NCBI GenBank assembly: GCA_900540045.1
Contig: UQEF01000003.1
Span: forward strand, 1 to 64,000
Origin: an uncultured Eubacteriales bacterium
Lineage (GTDB): Bacteria; Bacillota; Clostridia; Christensenellales; Aristaeellaceae
Direction: 5' to 3'
DNA length: 64,000 nt
Made by a program: the position numbers and the translations under genes. Below the pieces are notes generated by a model. That model had not been told where the DNA came from. It was given only the letters and a program-made list of their open reading frames with translations, and made no database searches. Shown here in pieces: positions 7,944 through 15,959 of this stretch (positions are counted from its first letter, which is position 1; the number at the start of each line of letters is the position of its first letter).

Positions 7944-8606
7944 TTACAGCGACAAAAGGTGGTGCCCCCAATCTGCCGCTTTTTCAAAGCTGTCTGCGTA
8001 GTAATCGCAAACGGCTTTTATTCTGTTTTTATCATTCCTGCTCGATTCGTCATACACTCCCACCGTTTTGAAACCTGCCTTGTGAGCAGTTTCTGCGGCA
8101 AAAACAGCGTCCTCGAATACAAGCGTTTCACTCGGAGCTGTTCCGAGTTTATCCGCACAGGCAAGGTAAATGTCGGGACTTGTTTTGCCTTTTCCGATTT
8201 GTGAACAGGTCACAATGTCCGTAAAATATTTTAGAATACCGAGCCTTTCAAATGCCTTTTTAATATGCGTTTTGTCGCTTGATGTTGCAATAATCATTTT
8301 GATATTGTTCGATTCCAAAAACTGCAAAATTTCTTTTGTACCGTTTTTTAAACCGACCTCATAAAAGTAAAAATCTTCAATGATTTTCAGCACACCCGAA
8401 ACTATTTCATCAGTTGAAAAGGAAAGAGCATACTGCTTTTTCATATACTCCGCACCCTCCGTCAGACTCATATCACAGAGCTTTTCGGAAAGTCCGTTTT
8501 CGGCTGTTTTGCCGACAGACGAGAGGTAACGCTCTCCTGCGTTATCCCATATCTTCATTGAATCGAGAAGTGTGCCGTCAACATCAAATATTGCAGATTT
8601 AATCAT
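7944..8606 (-). CDS. HAD-superfamily phosphatase in the thiamine operon
   Basis: The 220-residue protein starts MIKSAIFDVDGTLLDSMKIW with the DxDGT catalytic motif. Motif II is IIATSSDKTH, and motif III/IV is GKTSPDIY...VFEDA, as in beta-phosphoglucomutase-like HAD phosphatases with an inserted helical cap. Its ATG at 8606 lies within the thiE stop region (8-base overlap), which fixes the start and couples translation. Its place inside the thi operon suggests it acts on a thiamine intermediate such as thiamine phosphate, but the substrate is not shown by sequence. Confidence 0.85.
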   Translation of the reverse strand: MIKSAIFDVDGTLLDSMKIWDNAGERYLSSVGKTAENGLSEKLCDMSLTEGAEYMKKQYALSFSTDEIVSGVLKIIEDFYFYEVGLKNGTKEILQFLESNNIKMIIATSSDKTHIKKAFERLGILKYFTDIVTCSQIGKGKTSPDIYLACADKLGTAPSETLVFEDAVFAAETAHKAGFKTVGVYDESSRNDKNRIKAVCDYYADSFEKAADWGHHLLSL

Positions 8607-9243
8607 TCGCAATCGTCTTTTCCGTAAGTGCTTTAAGCTCTGCTGTTGCCTTTGTAATATCGGGCTGAGCGAAAATAGCACTGATAACGGCAATGCCTAC
8701 GATACCTCTGCCCTTGAGTTCCGTAACATTTTTGGAGCTGATTCCGCCGATTGCGATTACAGGAATGTCAACAGCCTCACAGATTTTCTGAAGTTCATCG
8801 TGTGAAACATCGTCTGCATCGTCCTTTGAGCCTGTTTTGAAAACTGCTCCGACTCCGAGATAATCTGCTCCGTGCTTCTGAGCAAGAAGAGCCTGTTCAA
8901 CAGTCTGAGCCGAAACACCGATGATTTTGTCGTCACCGAGAATCTTGCGGACATTGCCTGCCTCCATATCACTCTGACCGACATGAACACCGTCAGCGTC
9001 AATTTTTTTTGCAATTTCAACATTGTCATTGATTACGAAAGGAACATTATACTTTTTGCAGAGTTTCTGAATTTCAAGAGCTTCTTCAAGAAAATGCTTT
9101 TGGTCAAGATTTTTTTCTCTTAACTGAATGAATGTTGCGCCGCCTTTAATAGCTTTTTCAACCTGACTGCAAAGTGTTTCACCGTTAAGCCATGCCCTGT
9201 CGGTTACGGCATAGAGCAACAAATCTTTTTTATCGCAATTCAT
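8599..9243 (-). CDS. thiE: Thiamine-phosphate synthase
   Basis: ThiE joins HMP-PP and thiazole phosphate to make thiamine phosphate. The 214-residue product starts MNCDKKDLLLYAVTDRAWLN. It carries the pyrophosphate-binding QLREKN motif, VINDNVEIAKKIDADGVHVG with the Mg-binding aspartates, and a C-terminal phosphate-binding AIGGIS. The ATG at 9243 follows AAAGGAG and lies 14 bases inside the end of thiM. Confidence 0.95.
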   Translation of the reverse strand: MNCDKKDLLLYAVTDRAWLNGETLCSQVEKAIKGGATFIQLREKNLDQKHFLEEALEIQKLCKKYNVPFVINDNVEIAKKIDADGVHVGQSDMEAGNVRKILGDDKIIGVSAQTVEQALLAQKHGADYLGVGAVFKTGSKDDADDVSHDELQKICEAVDIPVIAIGGISSKNVTELKGRGIVGIAVISAIFAQPDITKATAELKALTEKTIAND

Positions 9244-10051
9244 ACTTTGCTCCTTTTTCAAGTGTTTCGGCATCCATATTATAGATAGCGTCAATAATTC
9301 TGTTGCGGTATGTTGAGTTGCCGTCTGTTTCTGCCATATTTGCAAAAGCGATTTCACCTGCAAGTCCCATTGTACAAACTGCTGCGGCAGTTGCCTCAAG
9401 AACATTGTCGGGGTTTGCAACGATAAATGCAGTTGTCATACCCGAAAGCTGACAGCCTGTTCCTGTGATTTTGCTCATCTCGGGACGACCGTTGCGGATT
9501 ACATAGCACTTTTCGCCGTCACTTACAAGGTCAATAGCGCCTGTGATTGCAATTACGCATCCCGACTTTTTGGCATAATTCTTTACAAATGCAACTGCGT
9601 TATCGAGATTTTCTTCTGTTACCGCATCCGATACATCGGCATCAACACCCTTTGTTGTGCCGCTTCCGAGTGCAAGAGTTTTGATTTCCGAGATGTTACC
9701 TCTGATAACATCAAATTTGATTTCTTTTGCAAGCTTAACCGCTGTGTCTGTGCGGAGCTTGCTTGCGCCTGCGCCGACAGGATCAAGCAGAATCTTGTGA
9801 GAAAGTTCATTAGCTTTTTTGCCCGCAATGAACATACCCTCAATTGAGTTTTTGTTAAGTGTACCGATGTTGATGTTAAGACCGCCGCAAATGCTTGTGA
9901 TGTCGGCAACATCATCGGGTTCGTCTGACATAATCGGACTTCCTCCGCAAGCGAGAAGTACATTTGCAACATCGTTTACTGTTACATAGTTTGTGATGTT
10001 GTGTACAAGCGGTACATTTTTTCTTACATTTTCAAGACAATTTCCAATCAT
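9230..10051 (-). CDS. thiM: Hydroxyethylthiazole kinase
   Basis: ThiM phosphorylates the salvaged thiazole (THZ) for use by ThiE. The 273-residue protein has the family's VPLVHNITNYVTVND start region, LLDPVGAGASKLR, and the C-terminal ATP/anion motif ITGTGCQLSG. The ATG at 10051 is preceded by AAAGGAG. It is the first gene after the TPP riboswitch. With thiD, thiE and cytX but no thiC or thiG seen in the window, the operon reads as a salvage route. Confidence 0.95.
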   Translation of the reverse strand: MIGNCLENVRKNVPLVHNITNYVTVNDVANVLLACGGSPIMSDEPDDVADITSICGGLNINIGTLNKNSIEGMFIAGKKANELSHKILLDPVGAGASKLRTDTAVKLAKEIKFDVIRGNISEIKTLALGSGTTKGVDADVSDAVTEENLDNAVAFVKNYAKKSGCVIAITGAIDLVSDGEKCYVIRNGRPEMSKITGTGCQLSGMTTAFIVANPDNVLEATAAAVCTMGLAGEIAFANMAETDGNSTYRNRIIDAIYNMDAETLEKGAKYELR

Positions 10052-10069
10052 AGCGGATTCTCCTTTATA

Positions 10070-10106
10070 AAAATAAAACGGACACACCAACAAAAGGTGT
10101 GTCCGT
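10070..10106 (-). terminator. Riboswitch expression-platform terminator
   Basis: On the minus strand ACGGACACACC (10106-10096) pairs with GGTGTGTCCGT (10088-10078), followed by TTTTATTT. Lying between aptamer and thiM, it would stop transcription when TPP is bound. Confidence 0.85.
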
Positions 10107-10115
10107 AAAGGCTCG

Positions 10116-10203
10116 CTGTTTCCCTCCGTTGGCATTATCCAAATCAGGTCATAGGTCGAGGCATTCAGCCTCCTCTCAGCCGACTAACTTGTCAGCTCCC
10201 TTA
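10116..10203 (-). promoter_or_regulatory. TPP riboswitch (THI element)
   Basis: The minus-strand RNA contains the conserved parts in order: GGGAGC...CTGAGAGGAGGCT, then GACCTATGACCTGATTTGG, then GGATAATGCCAACGGAGGGA. These are the J2/3, P4/P5 and P1-closing elements of TPP aptamers. The downstream hairpin at 10078-10106 makes it a transcriptional OFF switch for thiM-thiE-HAD-thiD-cytX. Confidence 0.96.
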
Positions 10204-10208
10204 CTTAT

Positions 10209-10237
10209 AATATACAATTTGTGTCGTAATTTGTCAA
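10209..10237 (-). promoter_or_regulatory. Promoter of the thiamine operon
   Basis: Minus-strand TTGACA (10237-10232) and TATATT (10214-10209) with a 17-base spacer, immediately upstream of the riboswitch. Confidence 0.75.
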
Positions 10238-10348
10238 TGAAAACTTGACAAATAGTCACCGAGAACGATTATACGAATCTATCCTCAGTAAAATCTTCTG
10301 TATTCAGTATATCTTTTATGTAAAAAAACACTGATTTTTAAATATCAG

Positions 10349-10377
10349 TTGACTTGAAGAAGAAAAAACAGTACAAT
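10349..10377 (+). promoter_or_regulatory. Promoter of the zinc-ribbon protein gene
   Basis: TTGACT (10349-10354) and TACAAT (10372-10377) are 17 bases apart, about 85 bases upstream of the ATG. Confidence 0.65.
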
Positions 10378-10461
10378 AAAAATAAACAGATAATATGGTT
10401 GAATTTGCTGTTGTAAAGGGGTTTTCCTCGAATTTATTTTTTGTTGAACAGGAGAAAAAGT

Positions 10462-11298
10462 ATGTTTTGTAAAAATTGCGGAAGACAGTTATTGCCTAAT
10501 GAAAAGTTTTGTGCCGATTGCGGAGCGCCTGTACCCGTACAGGAATCAGCTGCACAGAACGAACAGCCGATTGCAGAAAATCAGTCGGTTGAACAGACTG
10601 CCGATATGAATGTTCAAAATGAGCAGACACAGCCTGTTGAAAATCATCAGACTGACGCATATAATCAGATGCCTGCAAATGATTATTCCGCACCGCAGTA
10701 TCAGACAGTTAATGCACAGGGCGGATATAATCAGTATCAGAACGGTCAGCAGGGCGGATATTCTTATGATTATAACAATCAGGGCGTTCAGCCACAGTAT
10801 GCACAGCCGATTCCAAAGAAAAAGTCAAAGACACCGTTTATAATTACAGCGTGCGGCATTGCGGTTGCACTCGTTGTTGCAATTGCGGCATTCTTTATAT
10901 TTAACGGACTTAACAAAGCCACTCCTCAGGGACAGATTCAGGGTACATGGATTGCCGAGGAGGATGGAGTAAGCCTACAACTTGAGTTCAAGCCTGACGG
11001 AACAATCGGTATCCCGAATGCAAAAGAACTCGGCGAACTTATTTCAAGTTATGCCGGCAGTTCCGATTACGGCGATTTAATAAACTATGATGAGATTTTT
11101 AATTTGATTGATATGAAGTACAGCATTGATGATGAAAAAACTCTTTCAATCAGCCTTGAGGTTTCTTTTGTAAATCAAAGTCAGTCGCAGTCACTCAAAT
11201 GGTCTGACGATCCCGCAAACGGCGGTTCGGATACATGGGGAATCGACGGCGATACTCTCTACATAGCCGGCACAAAGCTGACAAGAATCAATAACTGA
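10462..11298 (+). CDS. Zinc-ribbon membrane protein with C-terminal lipocalin-like domain
   Basis: The 278-residue protein has three parts. Residues 1-25 are a zinc ribbon (CKNCGR...CADCGA). Residues 30-120 are a Gln/Asn/Tyr-rich low-complexity linker. A single membrane segment follows a KKKSK stop-transfer patch near residue 120. The outer domain contains GTWIAEEDGVSLQLEFKPDG, resembling DUF5640-type lipocalin-like domains of gut Clostridia. The start at 10462 has GGAG at normal spacing. Function is unknown; the layout suggests a membrane-anchored extracellular domain with a cytoplasmic zinc finger. Confidence 0.75.
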   Translation: MFCKNCGRQLLPNEKFCADCGAPVPVQESAAQNEQPIAENQSVEQTADMNVQNEQTQPVENHQTDAYNQMPANDYSAPQYQTVNAQGGYNQYQNGQQGGYSYDYNNQGVQPQYAQPIPKKKSKTPFIITACGIAVALVVAIAAFFIFNGLNKATPQGQIQGTWIAEEDGVSLQLEFKPDGTIGIPNAKELGELISSYAGSSDYGDLINYDEIFNLIDMKYSIDDEKTLSISLEVSFVNQSQSQSLKWSDDPANGGSDTWGIDGDTLYIAGTKLTRINN

Positions 11299-11325
11299 TA
11301 TTGTCTTAAAAAATTCGTAAAAAAC

Positions 11326-11356
11326 AAGGTCACGGTTCAAAATCGTGACCTTTTGT
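11326..11356 (+). terminator. Terminator of the zinc-ribbon gene
   Basis: AAGGTCACG (11326-11334) pairs with CGTGACCTT (11344-11352), followed by TTTGTTG. Confidence 0.75.
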
Positions 11357-11532
11357 TGTGTGAAATATACGGGCTCTGTCAAAGAGATTTCGTCGTTGTC
11401 CGATGAACGATACTGTATGACAATCATTTTGTGTTTTTAGATAATTCGATTTATCACAAAATTTGTGTGCTTACTTGCGGGCAGATGATATCCGCCCCTT
11501 CGAGCCCCTTGTTTGGCAAAAAAATTTGTAAA
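11353..11532. other. Intergenic stretch at the end of the AT-rich part
   Basis: No ORF with a ribosome site and no structured RNA recognised. It is the last clearly AT-rich non-coding stretch before the tRNA array. Confidence 0.5.
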
Positions 11533-11561
11533 ATAAAAAAACCAGTACATCAACTGTACTG
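11533..11561 (-). terminator. Terminator of the tRNA operon
   Basis: On the minus strand CAGTAC (11561-11556) pairs with GTACTG (11548-11543), followed by GTTTTTTATTTT. It lies seven bases after tRNA-Gly and has the AT-rich character of the left part. Confidence 0.7.
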
Positions 11562-11567
11562 ATTTAA

Positions 11568-11643
11568 TGGAGCGGATGACGGGGCTCGAACCCGCTACCT
11601 CCACCTTGGCAAGGTGGCGCTCTACCAGATGAGCTACATCCGC
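11568..11643 (-). tRNA. tRNA-Gly (GCC)
   Basis: Minus-strand cloverleaf GCGGATG/CATCCGC acceptor, anticodon loop TTGCCAA (anticodon GCC), T-loop GTTCGAGCC, encoded CCA. It is last in a four-gene array. Confidence 0.95.
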
Positions 11644-11650
11644 ATTTTAT

Positions 11651-11726
11651 TGGTGCCTCCGGGCGGAATCGAACCACCGACACGGGGATTTTCAGTCCCC
11701 TGCTCTACCGACTGAGCTACAGAGGC
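11651..11726 (-). tRNA. tRNA-Phe (GAA)
   Basis: Minus strand; acceptor GCCTCTG pairs with the 3' CGGAGGC; anticodon loop CTGAAAA (GAA); T-loop GTTCGATTC; encoded CCA. Seven bases separate it from tRNA-Gly. Confidence 0.95.
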
Positions 11727-11732
11727 AAAAAT

Positions 11733-11809
11733 TGGCGACCCGGAACGGGTTCGAACCGTCGACCTCTAGCGTGACAGGCTAGCGTTCTAACCAACTGAAC
11801 TACCGGGCC
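11733..11809 (-). tRNA. tRNA-Asp (GTC)
   Basis: Minus strand; 5' GGCCCGG with 3' CCGGGTC; anticodon loop CTGTCAC (GTC); T-loop GTTCGAACC; encoded CCA. Confidence 0.95.
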
Positions 11810-11814
11810 AAATG

Positions 11815-11890
11815 TGGTGGGAACAACAGGGCTCGAACCTGTGACCCTCTGCTTGTAAGGCAGATGCTCTCCCAGCTGAGCTATGCTCCC
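11815..11890 (-). tRNA. tRNA-Val (TAC)
   Basis: Minus strand; 5' GGGAGCA with 3' TGTTCCC; anticodon loop CTTACAA (TAC); T-loop GTTCGAGCC; encoded CCA. First gene of the array. Confidence 0.95.
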
Positions 11891-11932
11891 CAACCTTTGC
11901 CGCATCGCTCCGCGACCGCGGCGACGTGTAAT

Positions 11933-11961
11933 ATCATAACGCGAGATCGCTGTTTTGTCAA
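11933..11961 (-). promoter_or_regulatory. Promoter of the tRNA operon
   Basis: Minus-strand TTGACA (11961-11956) and TATGAT (11938-11933) with a 17-base spacer, about 40 bases before tRNA-Val. It is embedded in GC-rich sequence, unlike the terminator at the other end of the operon. Confidence 0.75.
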
Positions 11962-12433
11962 TACGCAAAAACCAAAAATCCGAAATTTTTCTGCCGCGAT
12001 CTGGAAACGGAACATCCTGTAGGATTTGTGTAACATTTACCCGGGGCGGGTACAGGAATTTGCCCGGGAGGGCAGGGATGGGGGGTGACAGGTCAACAAG
12101 CCCCCAGATCTGGCGGAGCCGGATTGCGAAGCGGGTCCGGCAAGACGGCGGGCGGCGCGCGGCAGCTTCGGAGATGTAATGCCGGCGTAACAGAATTGAA
12201 ATGCTGTTATCAGGAAAAACAATGAATCGTGCAAGCGTTTGCATCATGATAGAAGAGCTTTCATTTTGTGTAATTCAGCGAAAAACTTTTTTTCACAGCA
12301 GGCAGGAGGCGGAGAAAGGTGGAAGAAATGCGCCGGTCTGACGTGAATCGGTGAAATGGCTGACTGCGGGCTTGCGTCAAGGCGTAACAAAGAGCTGGTT
12401 TTATGCCCAAAAACGGTTCAAATCGCCAGACTG
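11962..12433. other. Long intergenic region upstream of spo0A
   Basis: About 470 bases of GC-rich sequence without a convincing gene. It holds G/C-rich self-complementary stretches around 12,040-12,110 (for example CCCGGGG and CCCGGGAG), which could be structured RNA, but no known family is recognised. No Spo0A box or spoIVB remnant was seen. Confidence 0.45.
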
Positions 12434-12442
12434 TGATATAAT
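12434..12442 (+). promoter_or_regulatory. Extended -10 promoter of spo0A
   Basis: TGATATAAT, a TGn extended -10 element, 35 bases upstream of the ATG. No good -35 hexamer accompanies it. Confidence 0.5.
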
Positions 12443-12476
12443 GACGCAGAAAAGCGTAAGCGGGAGGGAATTGGGA

Positions 12477-13238
12477 ATGAGGATTCTGGTCGTGGACGAT
12501 CATGACGCGCTGAGAAAAAGCATGGTCGATGCGCTGGCACGGCAGGAGGACGTCGCTCTCGTGGACGGAGCCGCCAACGGCGCGGAAGCGCTCAAGCTGC
12601 TATGCCAGCGCAGTTATGACGTGATGGTAACCGACATCATAATGCCCGTGATGGATGGCTACACGCTGATGCAGGAGATGCGGAAGCTGATGCCGTCCCC
12701 GGCACCGAAGGTAATCGTGGCCACGGCGCTGGCACGCGACGACTTTGTGATGCGGGCGGTGGAGCTGGGGGCGAAGTTTTACCTGGTCAAGCCCTTCCAG
12801 CCCGATATCCTGCTGGGCCACATCCGGCGGCTGGCGAGGGGAGAGGAGGCAATGCCGGCCGTTCTGCCGGATGCGGCGCCGCATGAGCCCAGCCTGGATG
12901 AGCGCTTGGGCAGCCTGTTTCTTACGCTGGGCATCCCGGCGCATATCAAGGGATATCAGTACCTGCGGACGGGCGTGAAAATGGCGGTGGAAAATCCGGC
13001 CGTGGTCAACCGGATCACCAAGGAACTGTATCCCGGCATTGCAGCGCGGTTTGATACCACCGCCAGCAAAGTCGAGCGCGCCATCCGCCACGCGATTGAG
13101 GTCGCATGGAACCGCGGCAGGGTGGATACGCTCAACCGCGTGCTGGGCTGCCGCGCCTGCACCCTGGAGGACAAGCCCACCAACGGCGAATTTATCGCCA
13201 TGCTGGCCGACAAGCTGCGTCTGGACCTTACCGCCTGA
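12477..13238 (+). CDS. spo0A: Sporulation master regulator Spo0A
   Basis: The 253-residue protein starts MRILVVDDHDALRKSM with a receiver domain; the phosphorylated Asp is about residue 53 in VTDIIMPVMDG. The C-terminal domain carries the hallmark Spo0A sequence: HIKGYQYLRTGV, then TTASKVERAIRHAIEVAW and KPTNGEFIAMLADKL. It binds 0A boxes to launch sporulation. The ATG at 12477 aligns with family starts; an in-frame upstream extension is not supported. The common upstream partner spoIVB is absent here; a long non-coding stretch and the tRNA array precede it. Confidence 0.96.
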   Translation: MRILVVDDHDALRKSMVDALARQEDVALVDGAANGAEALKLLCQRSYDVMVTDIIMPVMDGYTLMQEMRKLMPSPAPKVIVATALARDDFVMRAVELGAKFYLVKPFQPDILLGHIRRLARGEEAMPAVLPDAAPHEPSLDERLGSLFLTLGIPAHIKGYQYLRTGVKMAVENPAVVNRITKELYPGIAARFDTTASKVERAIRHAIEVAWNRGRVDTLNRVLGCRACTLEDKPTNGEFIAMLADKLRLDLTA

Positions 13239-13251
13239 TCAAAGATACCGT

Positions 13252-13280
13252 TTGCGCGCCGCCTTCCGCTGTGATATACT
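13252..13280 (+). promoter_or_regulatory. Promoter of the LUD-domain gene
   Basis: TTGCGC (13252-13257) and TATACT (13275-13280), 17 bases apart, with an upstream TG making an extended -10. Confidence 0.6.
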
Positions 13281-13323
13281 GAAGCCATCATCATATTCTT
13301 GATACGGAGGGAGAGGATCGGCG

Positions 13324-13938
13324 ATGGACGCATTGCTTGAGCAGGCGGTTCAGGGAATGAAGAAAAACGGCTTTGAAGTGATTGAGGTGCGCACCGCTGC
13401 CGAGGCGCGCGACTATCTGCTGGCCCATATTGACGCGGGACAGTCGGTGGGCGTGGGCGGTTCGGTCAGCGTGCGCGATACCGGCGTGCTTGACGCACTG
13501 GCGGAAAAAGGCTGCAAGGTCTATACCAGCTGGGGCGCGAAGCCTGAGGATGTGCCCATGATCCGTGAGAGCAGCCGCAGGGCGGATGTCTATCTTTCCT
13601 CGGCCAACGCGGTCACGCGCACGGGGAAGCTGGTGCTGGTGGACGGCATCGGCAATCGTGTGGGCGCCATATGTGACGGACCCGAAGAGGTCTATTTTGT
13701 GATCAGCCATTCCAAAGTGGTGGACGGCGGCATCAACACCGCCGTGGCCCGTATCAAAAAGACGGCCTGCCCGCAGAATACACGCCGTCTGGGGATTGAC
13801 ACGCCGTGTGCGCGCACAGGCAACTGCGGGGGCGACAAGTGCGAAAACAGCATCTGCCGGCTGACGCTGGTGGTGGATCGCGTTCCGCGCAACCGGCACA
13901 TGACGGTGATCTTTGTGGAGGAGGCGCTGGGCTACTGA
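13324..13938 (+). CDS. LUD-domain protein (LutC/YkgG-like)
   Basis: The 204-residue protein matches the stand-alone LUD (DUF162) form. It has VGVGGSVSVRDTGVLDAL near residue 40, AVTRTGKLVLVDGIGNRVGA near 100, and a cysteine-rich end (CARTGNCGGDKCENSICR). LutC proteins with this domain belong to the lactate oxidation complex, but single LUD proteins in Clostridia often occur without lutA/lutB, as here, and their role is unclear. The ATG follows GGAGGGAGAGG. Confidence 0.85.
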   Translation: MDALLEQAVQGMKKNGFEVIEVRTAAEARDYLLAHIDAGQSVGVGGSVSVRDTGVLDALAEKGCKVYTSWGAKPEDVPMIRESSRRADVYLSSANAVTRTGKLVLVDGIGNRVGAICDGPEEVYFVISHSKVVDGGINTAVARIKKTACPQNTRRLGIDTPCARTGNCGGDKCENSICRLTLVVDRVPRNRHMTVIFVEEALGY

Positions 13939-13955
13939 CCAGCGCGCAAAAGAAA

Positions 13956-14006
13956 ACCAAAAAACCGCCCCCGCGTCTCTCCCGTGAAAGGAGAACGCGG
14001 GGGCGG
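13956..14006 (-). terminator. Terminator of the beta-helix gene
   Basis: Minus-strand stem ACCGCCCCCGCGT (14006-13994) with ACGCGGGGGCGGT (13976-13964), followed by TTTTTTGGTTTTC. It is shared with the convergent LUD gene. Confidence 0.75.
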
Positions 14007-14024
14007 TCCTGTAATGCCTAATTG

Positions 14025-15722
14025 TTAGCGGAAGCGCTTACGAAGCCCCGCGCACAGCAGCCCGGCACCCAGCAGCGCCGCCAGCAGCACCACGGACCAG
14101 AGCAGCGGATGGGCGCTGTCGCCGGTCTTGGGGGGCGCTGTAGGCGCAGGGGCGGGTGTGGGCGTAGGCGCAGGCGCGGGCGTGGGCGTAGGCGCAGGCA
14201 CGTCCTCACGCGCGCCGCAGACCGTGCAGACACCGTTCACAAACGCATGGGCTTTCATTTCAATGTTTGCGACTTTTTTGTCAGTATACTCTGCTCCATC
14301 GAACGTTACCTTCGCCGTGTATGTAGTCTCGCCCGTTTCGGTGCAGGTGGGCACTTTTGTCACTTCGGAGGTGATCGTGGCCGTGACCTTTTCGGTATGA
14401 GTCCCGTCCTTTGTGCATGTGAACGTTGCTTCGGCAACGGTGACGCCAGTCCATGTCCATACAGGGTTGCCGTATGTGTGGGTATGCGTCGTCACGGGAT
14501 TCTCCTTTACCACGTCGCCGTTTACGCTCACGTTGCCGCCGCCGCTGTTTGATACGATAACGCCGTCAGGCACGTTTGTGAGGTCAATGCTGCCTTTTTT
14601 AACGGTTATCTGATCGCCTTTGCCGGCTGCGGCTGCTTTTTCGGCTATTGAATCACCGAAAACATATTTTGTTGAGCCGCCGGACGTGATTGTCGCAAAC
14701 GCGGCATCTTCGTTTGCATAGGTGCTTACGTCTTTATTAAACGTACCGCCGGTTACATCGACCGTTGGTGTACCGTTACTGCCTTTTCTGATAGCATATG
14801 ATTTGCCTGTTATATCGCCGCCTGAGATCTGGACGTTCGCATTATCGTATGCATAAACCGCCGTACCGCCACTGATCGTGCCGCCCTCAATATTGACTAC
14901 ACTCGACTCGCGTGCGTAAACAGCATATCTGGATCCGGAGTCAGTCGTAATGCTGCCGCCGGTTACATTGAGTTCAACAACGCCGTATCCGCTCTGCGTA
15001 GATATTGCAGTACTGGTTTGTGAATATATATTGGCATCTCCCGATACGTTTATGACGGCTCCGCTGTAAGCCTGTATGGCCTGAGATTTAGCCTCTATCG
15101 TGCCGCCTGTCATATTGATCTTGATCGCATTATCATTGTCGCCGCTTATGTACATGGCGAGCCTGTTGCCGGGAAACGCCGAAACCTTACCACCGCTGAT
15201 ATTTACCACGACGTTTGATTTGCCGCGGATACCGAATGTGTTATCAGCATCGCCTCTGACGCTGCCGCCGTTCATCTCAACGAGCACGTTCGACGCCGAT
15301 GTGTATATGTCGATGACGGAACCCTTCGGAGATGTGACGTCTCCGCCGTTAAACACGAACTTAGAATCGCTCATAAGCTTGAACGGGTAACTGCTCGTTA
15401 TCGAGCCGTTGCCCTTTGAATCGCCTACCGTGAGCGAACCGTTACTTTTGATTGTAAACAATGCGTTTGAACTTTCGTTCTCGCGCTCGAGAGCGAATCC
15501 GTTGAGGTCTATCTCTACGGATTTTCCGGAAATTACAAAACTTTGAGTTTGCGGTAAGGTGATGTCGGCGGTAAGCGTTACCGTGCCGCCTTCTTTAACC
15601 GCTTTTATGAAAGCGTCTGCCGTGCCTACATCCGCGGCGAGCGCCACCTGATCCGCGGGCAGAGCGATGAGCAGCGCGCACAGCAACGTGGCGCAGGCCA
15701 GCCAGGTGATTCTTTTGCGCAT
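14025..15722 (-). CDS. Secreted beta-helix surface protein with PPKTG sorting signal
   Basis: The 565-residue protein has a signal peptide (MRKRITWLACATLLCALLIA). Roughly residues 40-390 are short repeats with xGGxI/V periodicity (GGTISGG, GGDITG, SGGKVSA), typical of a right-handed parallel beta-helix. An Ig-like segment follows (TFTCTKDGTHTEKV), then a (PTPA)n spacer. The end is a sorting signal: PPKTG at 530-534, a hydrophobic helix and a basic tail (RKRFR). Sortases cleave such signals and link the protein to the wall. The start at 15722 follows GGGAGAGGGAG. The helical part is visibly less GC-rich than the ends, so it may be a mosaic. Confidence 0.8.
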   Translation of the reverse strand: MRKRITWLACATLLCALLIALPADQVALAADVGTADAFIKAVKEGGTVTLTADITLPQTQSFVISGKSVEIDLNGFALERENESSNALFTIKSNGSLTVGDSKGNGSITSSYPFKLMSDSKFVFNGGDVTSPKGSVIDIYTSASNVLVEMNGGSVRGDADNTFGIRGKSNVVVNISGGKVSAFPGNRLAMYISGDNDNAIKINMTGGTIEAKSQAIQAYSGAVINVSGDANIYSQTSTAISTQSGYGVVELNVTGGSITTDSGSRYAVYARESSVVNIEGGTISGGTAVYAYDNANVQISGGDITGKSYAIRKGSNGTPTVDVTGGTFNKDVSTYANEDAAFATITSGGSTKYVFGDSIAEKAAAAGKGDQITVKKGSIDLTNVPDGVIVSNSGGGNVSVNGDVVKENPVTTHTHTYGNPVWTWTGVTVAEATFTCTKDGTHTEKVTATITSEVTKVPTCTETGETTYTAKVTFDGAEYTDKKVANIEMKAHAFVNGVCTVCGAREDVPAPTPTPAPAPTPTPAPAPTAPPKTGDSAHPLLWSVVLLAALLGAGLLCAGLRKRFR

Positions 15723-15806
15723 AACAGTTTCTCCCTCTCCCTTTTCCTTTCGCAGCAAGCCTACATGTTTGTAGGGCCTGTGCTTCTAGAAATTTTCTCA
15801 GGCCTG

Positions 15807-15835
15807 ATTATACCATAATTCATTTGTTTTTACAA
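15807..15835 (-). promoter_or_regulatory. Promoter of the beta-helix surface protein
   Basis: Minus-strand TTGTAA (15835-15830) and TATAAT (15812-15807), spacer 17. Confidence 0.65.
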
Positions 15836-15909
15836 CAGATGACATTTATGGAATGCGAAAGAATCAGAGGAAAACACCGACGAATTGATGCTTTTTTCAA
15901 TTTGGCGAG

Positions 15910-15939
15910 CAAAAGGGAGCGAGATAAAGCCTCGCTCCC
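15910..15939 (-). terminator. Terminator of the panT-coaX-hom operon
   Basis: Minus-strand GGGAGCGAG (15939-15931) pairs with CTCGCTCCC (15923-15915), then TTTTGC. Confidence 0.7.
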
Positions 15940-15959
15940 CAAGAGAAGAAAATGCGGTT

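Noticed and set aside
11717-12247. A 176-codon minus-strand frame starting upstream of the tRNA array
   Set aside because: It runs through tRNA-Asp and tRNA-Val and across the tRNA promoter; the translation is tRNA sequence read as protein.
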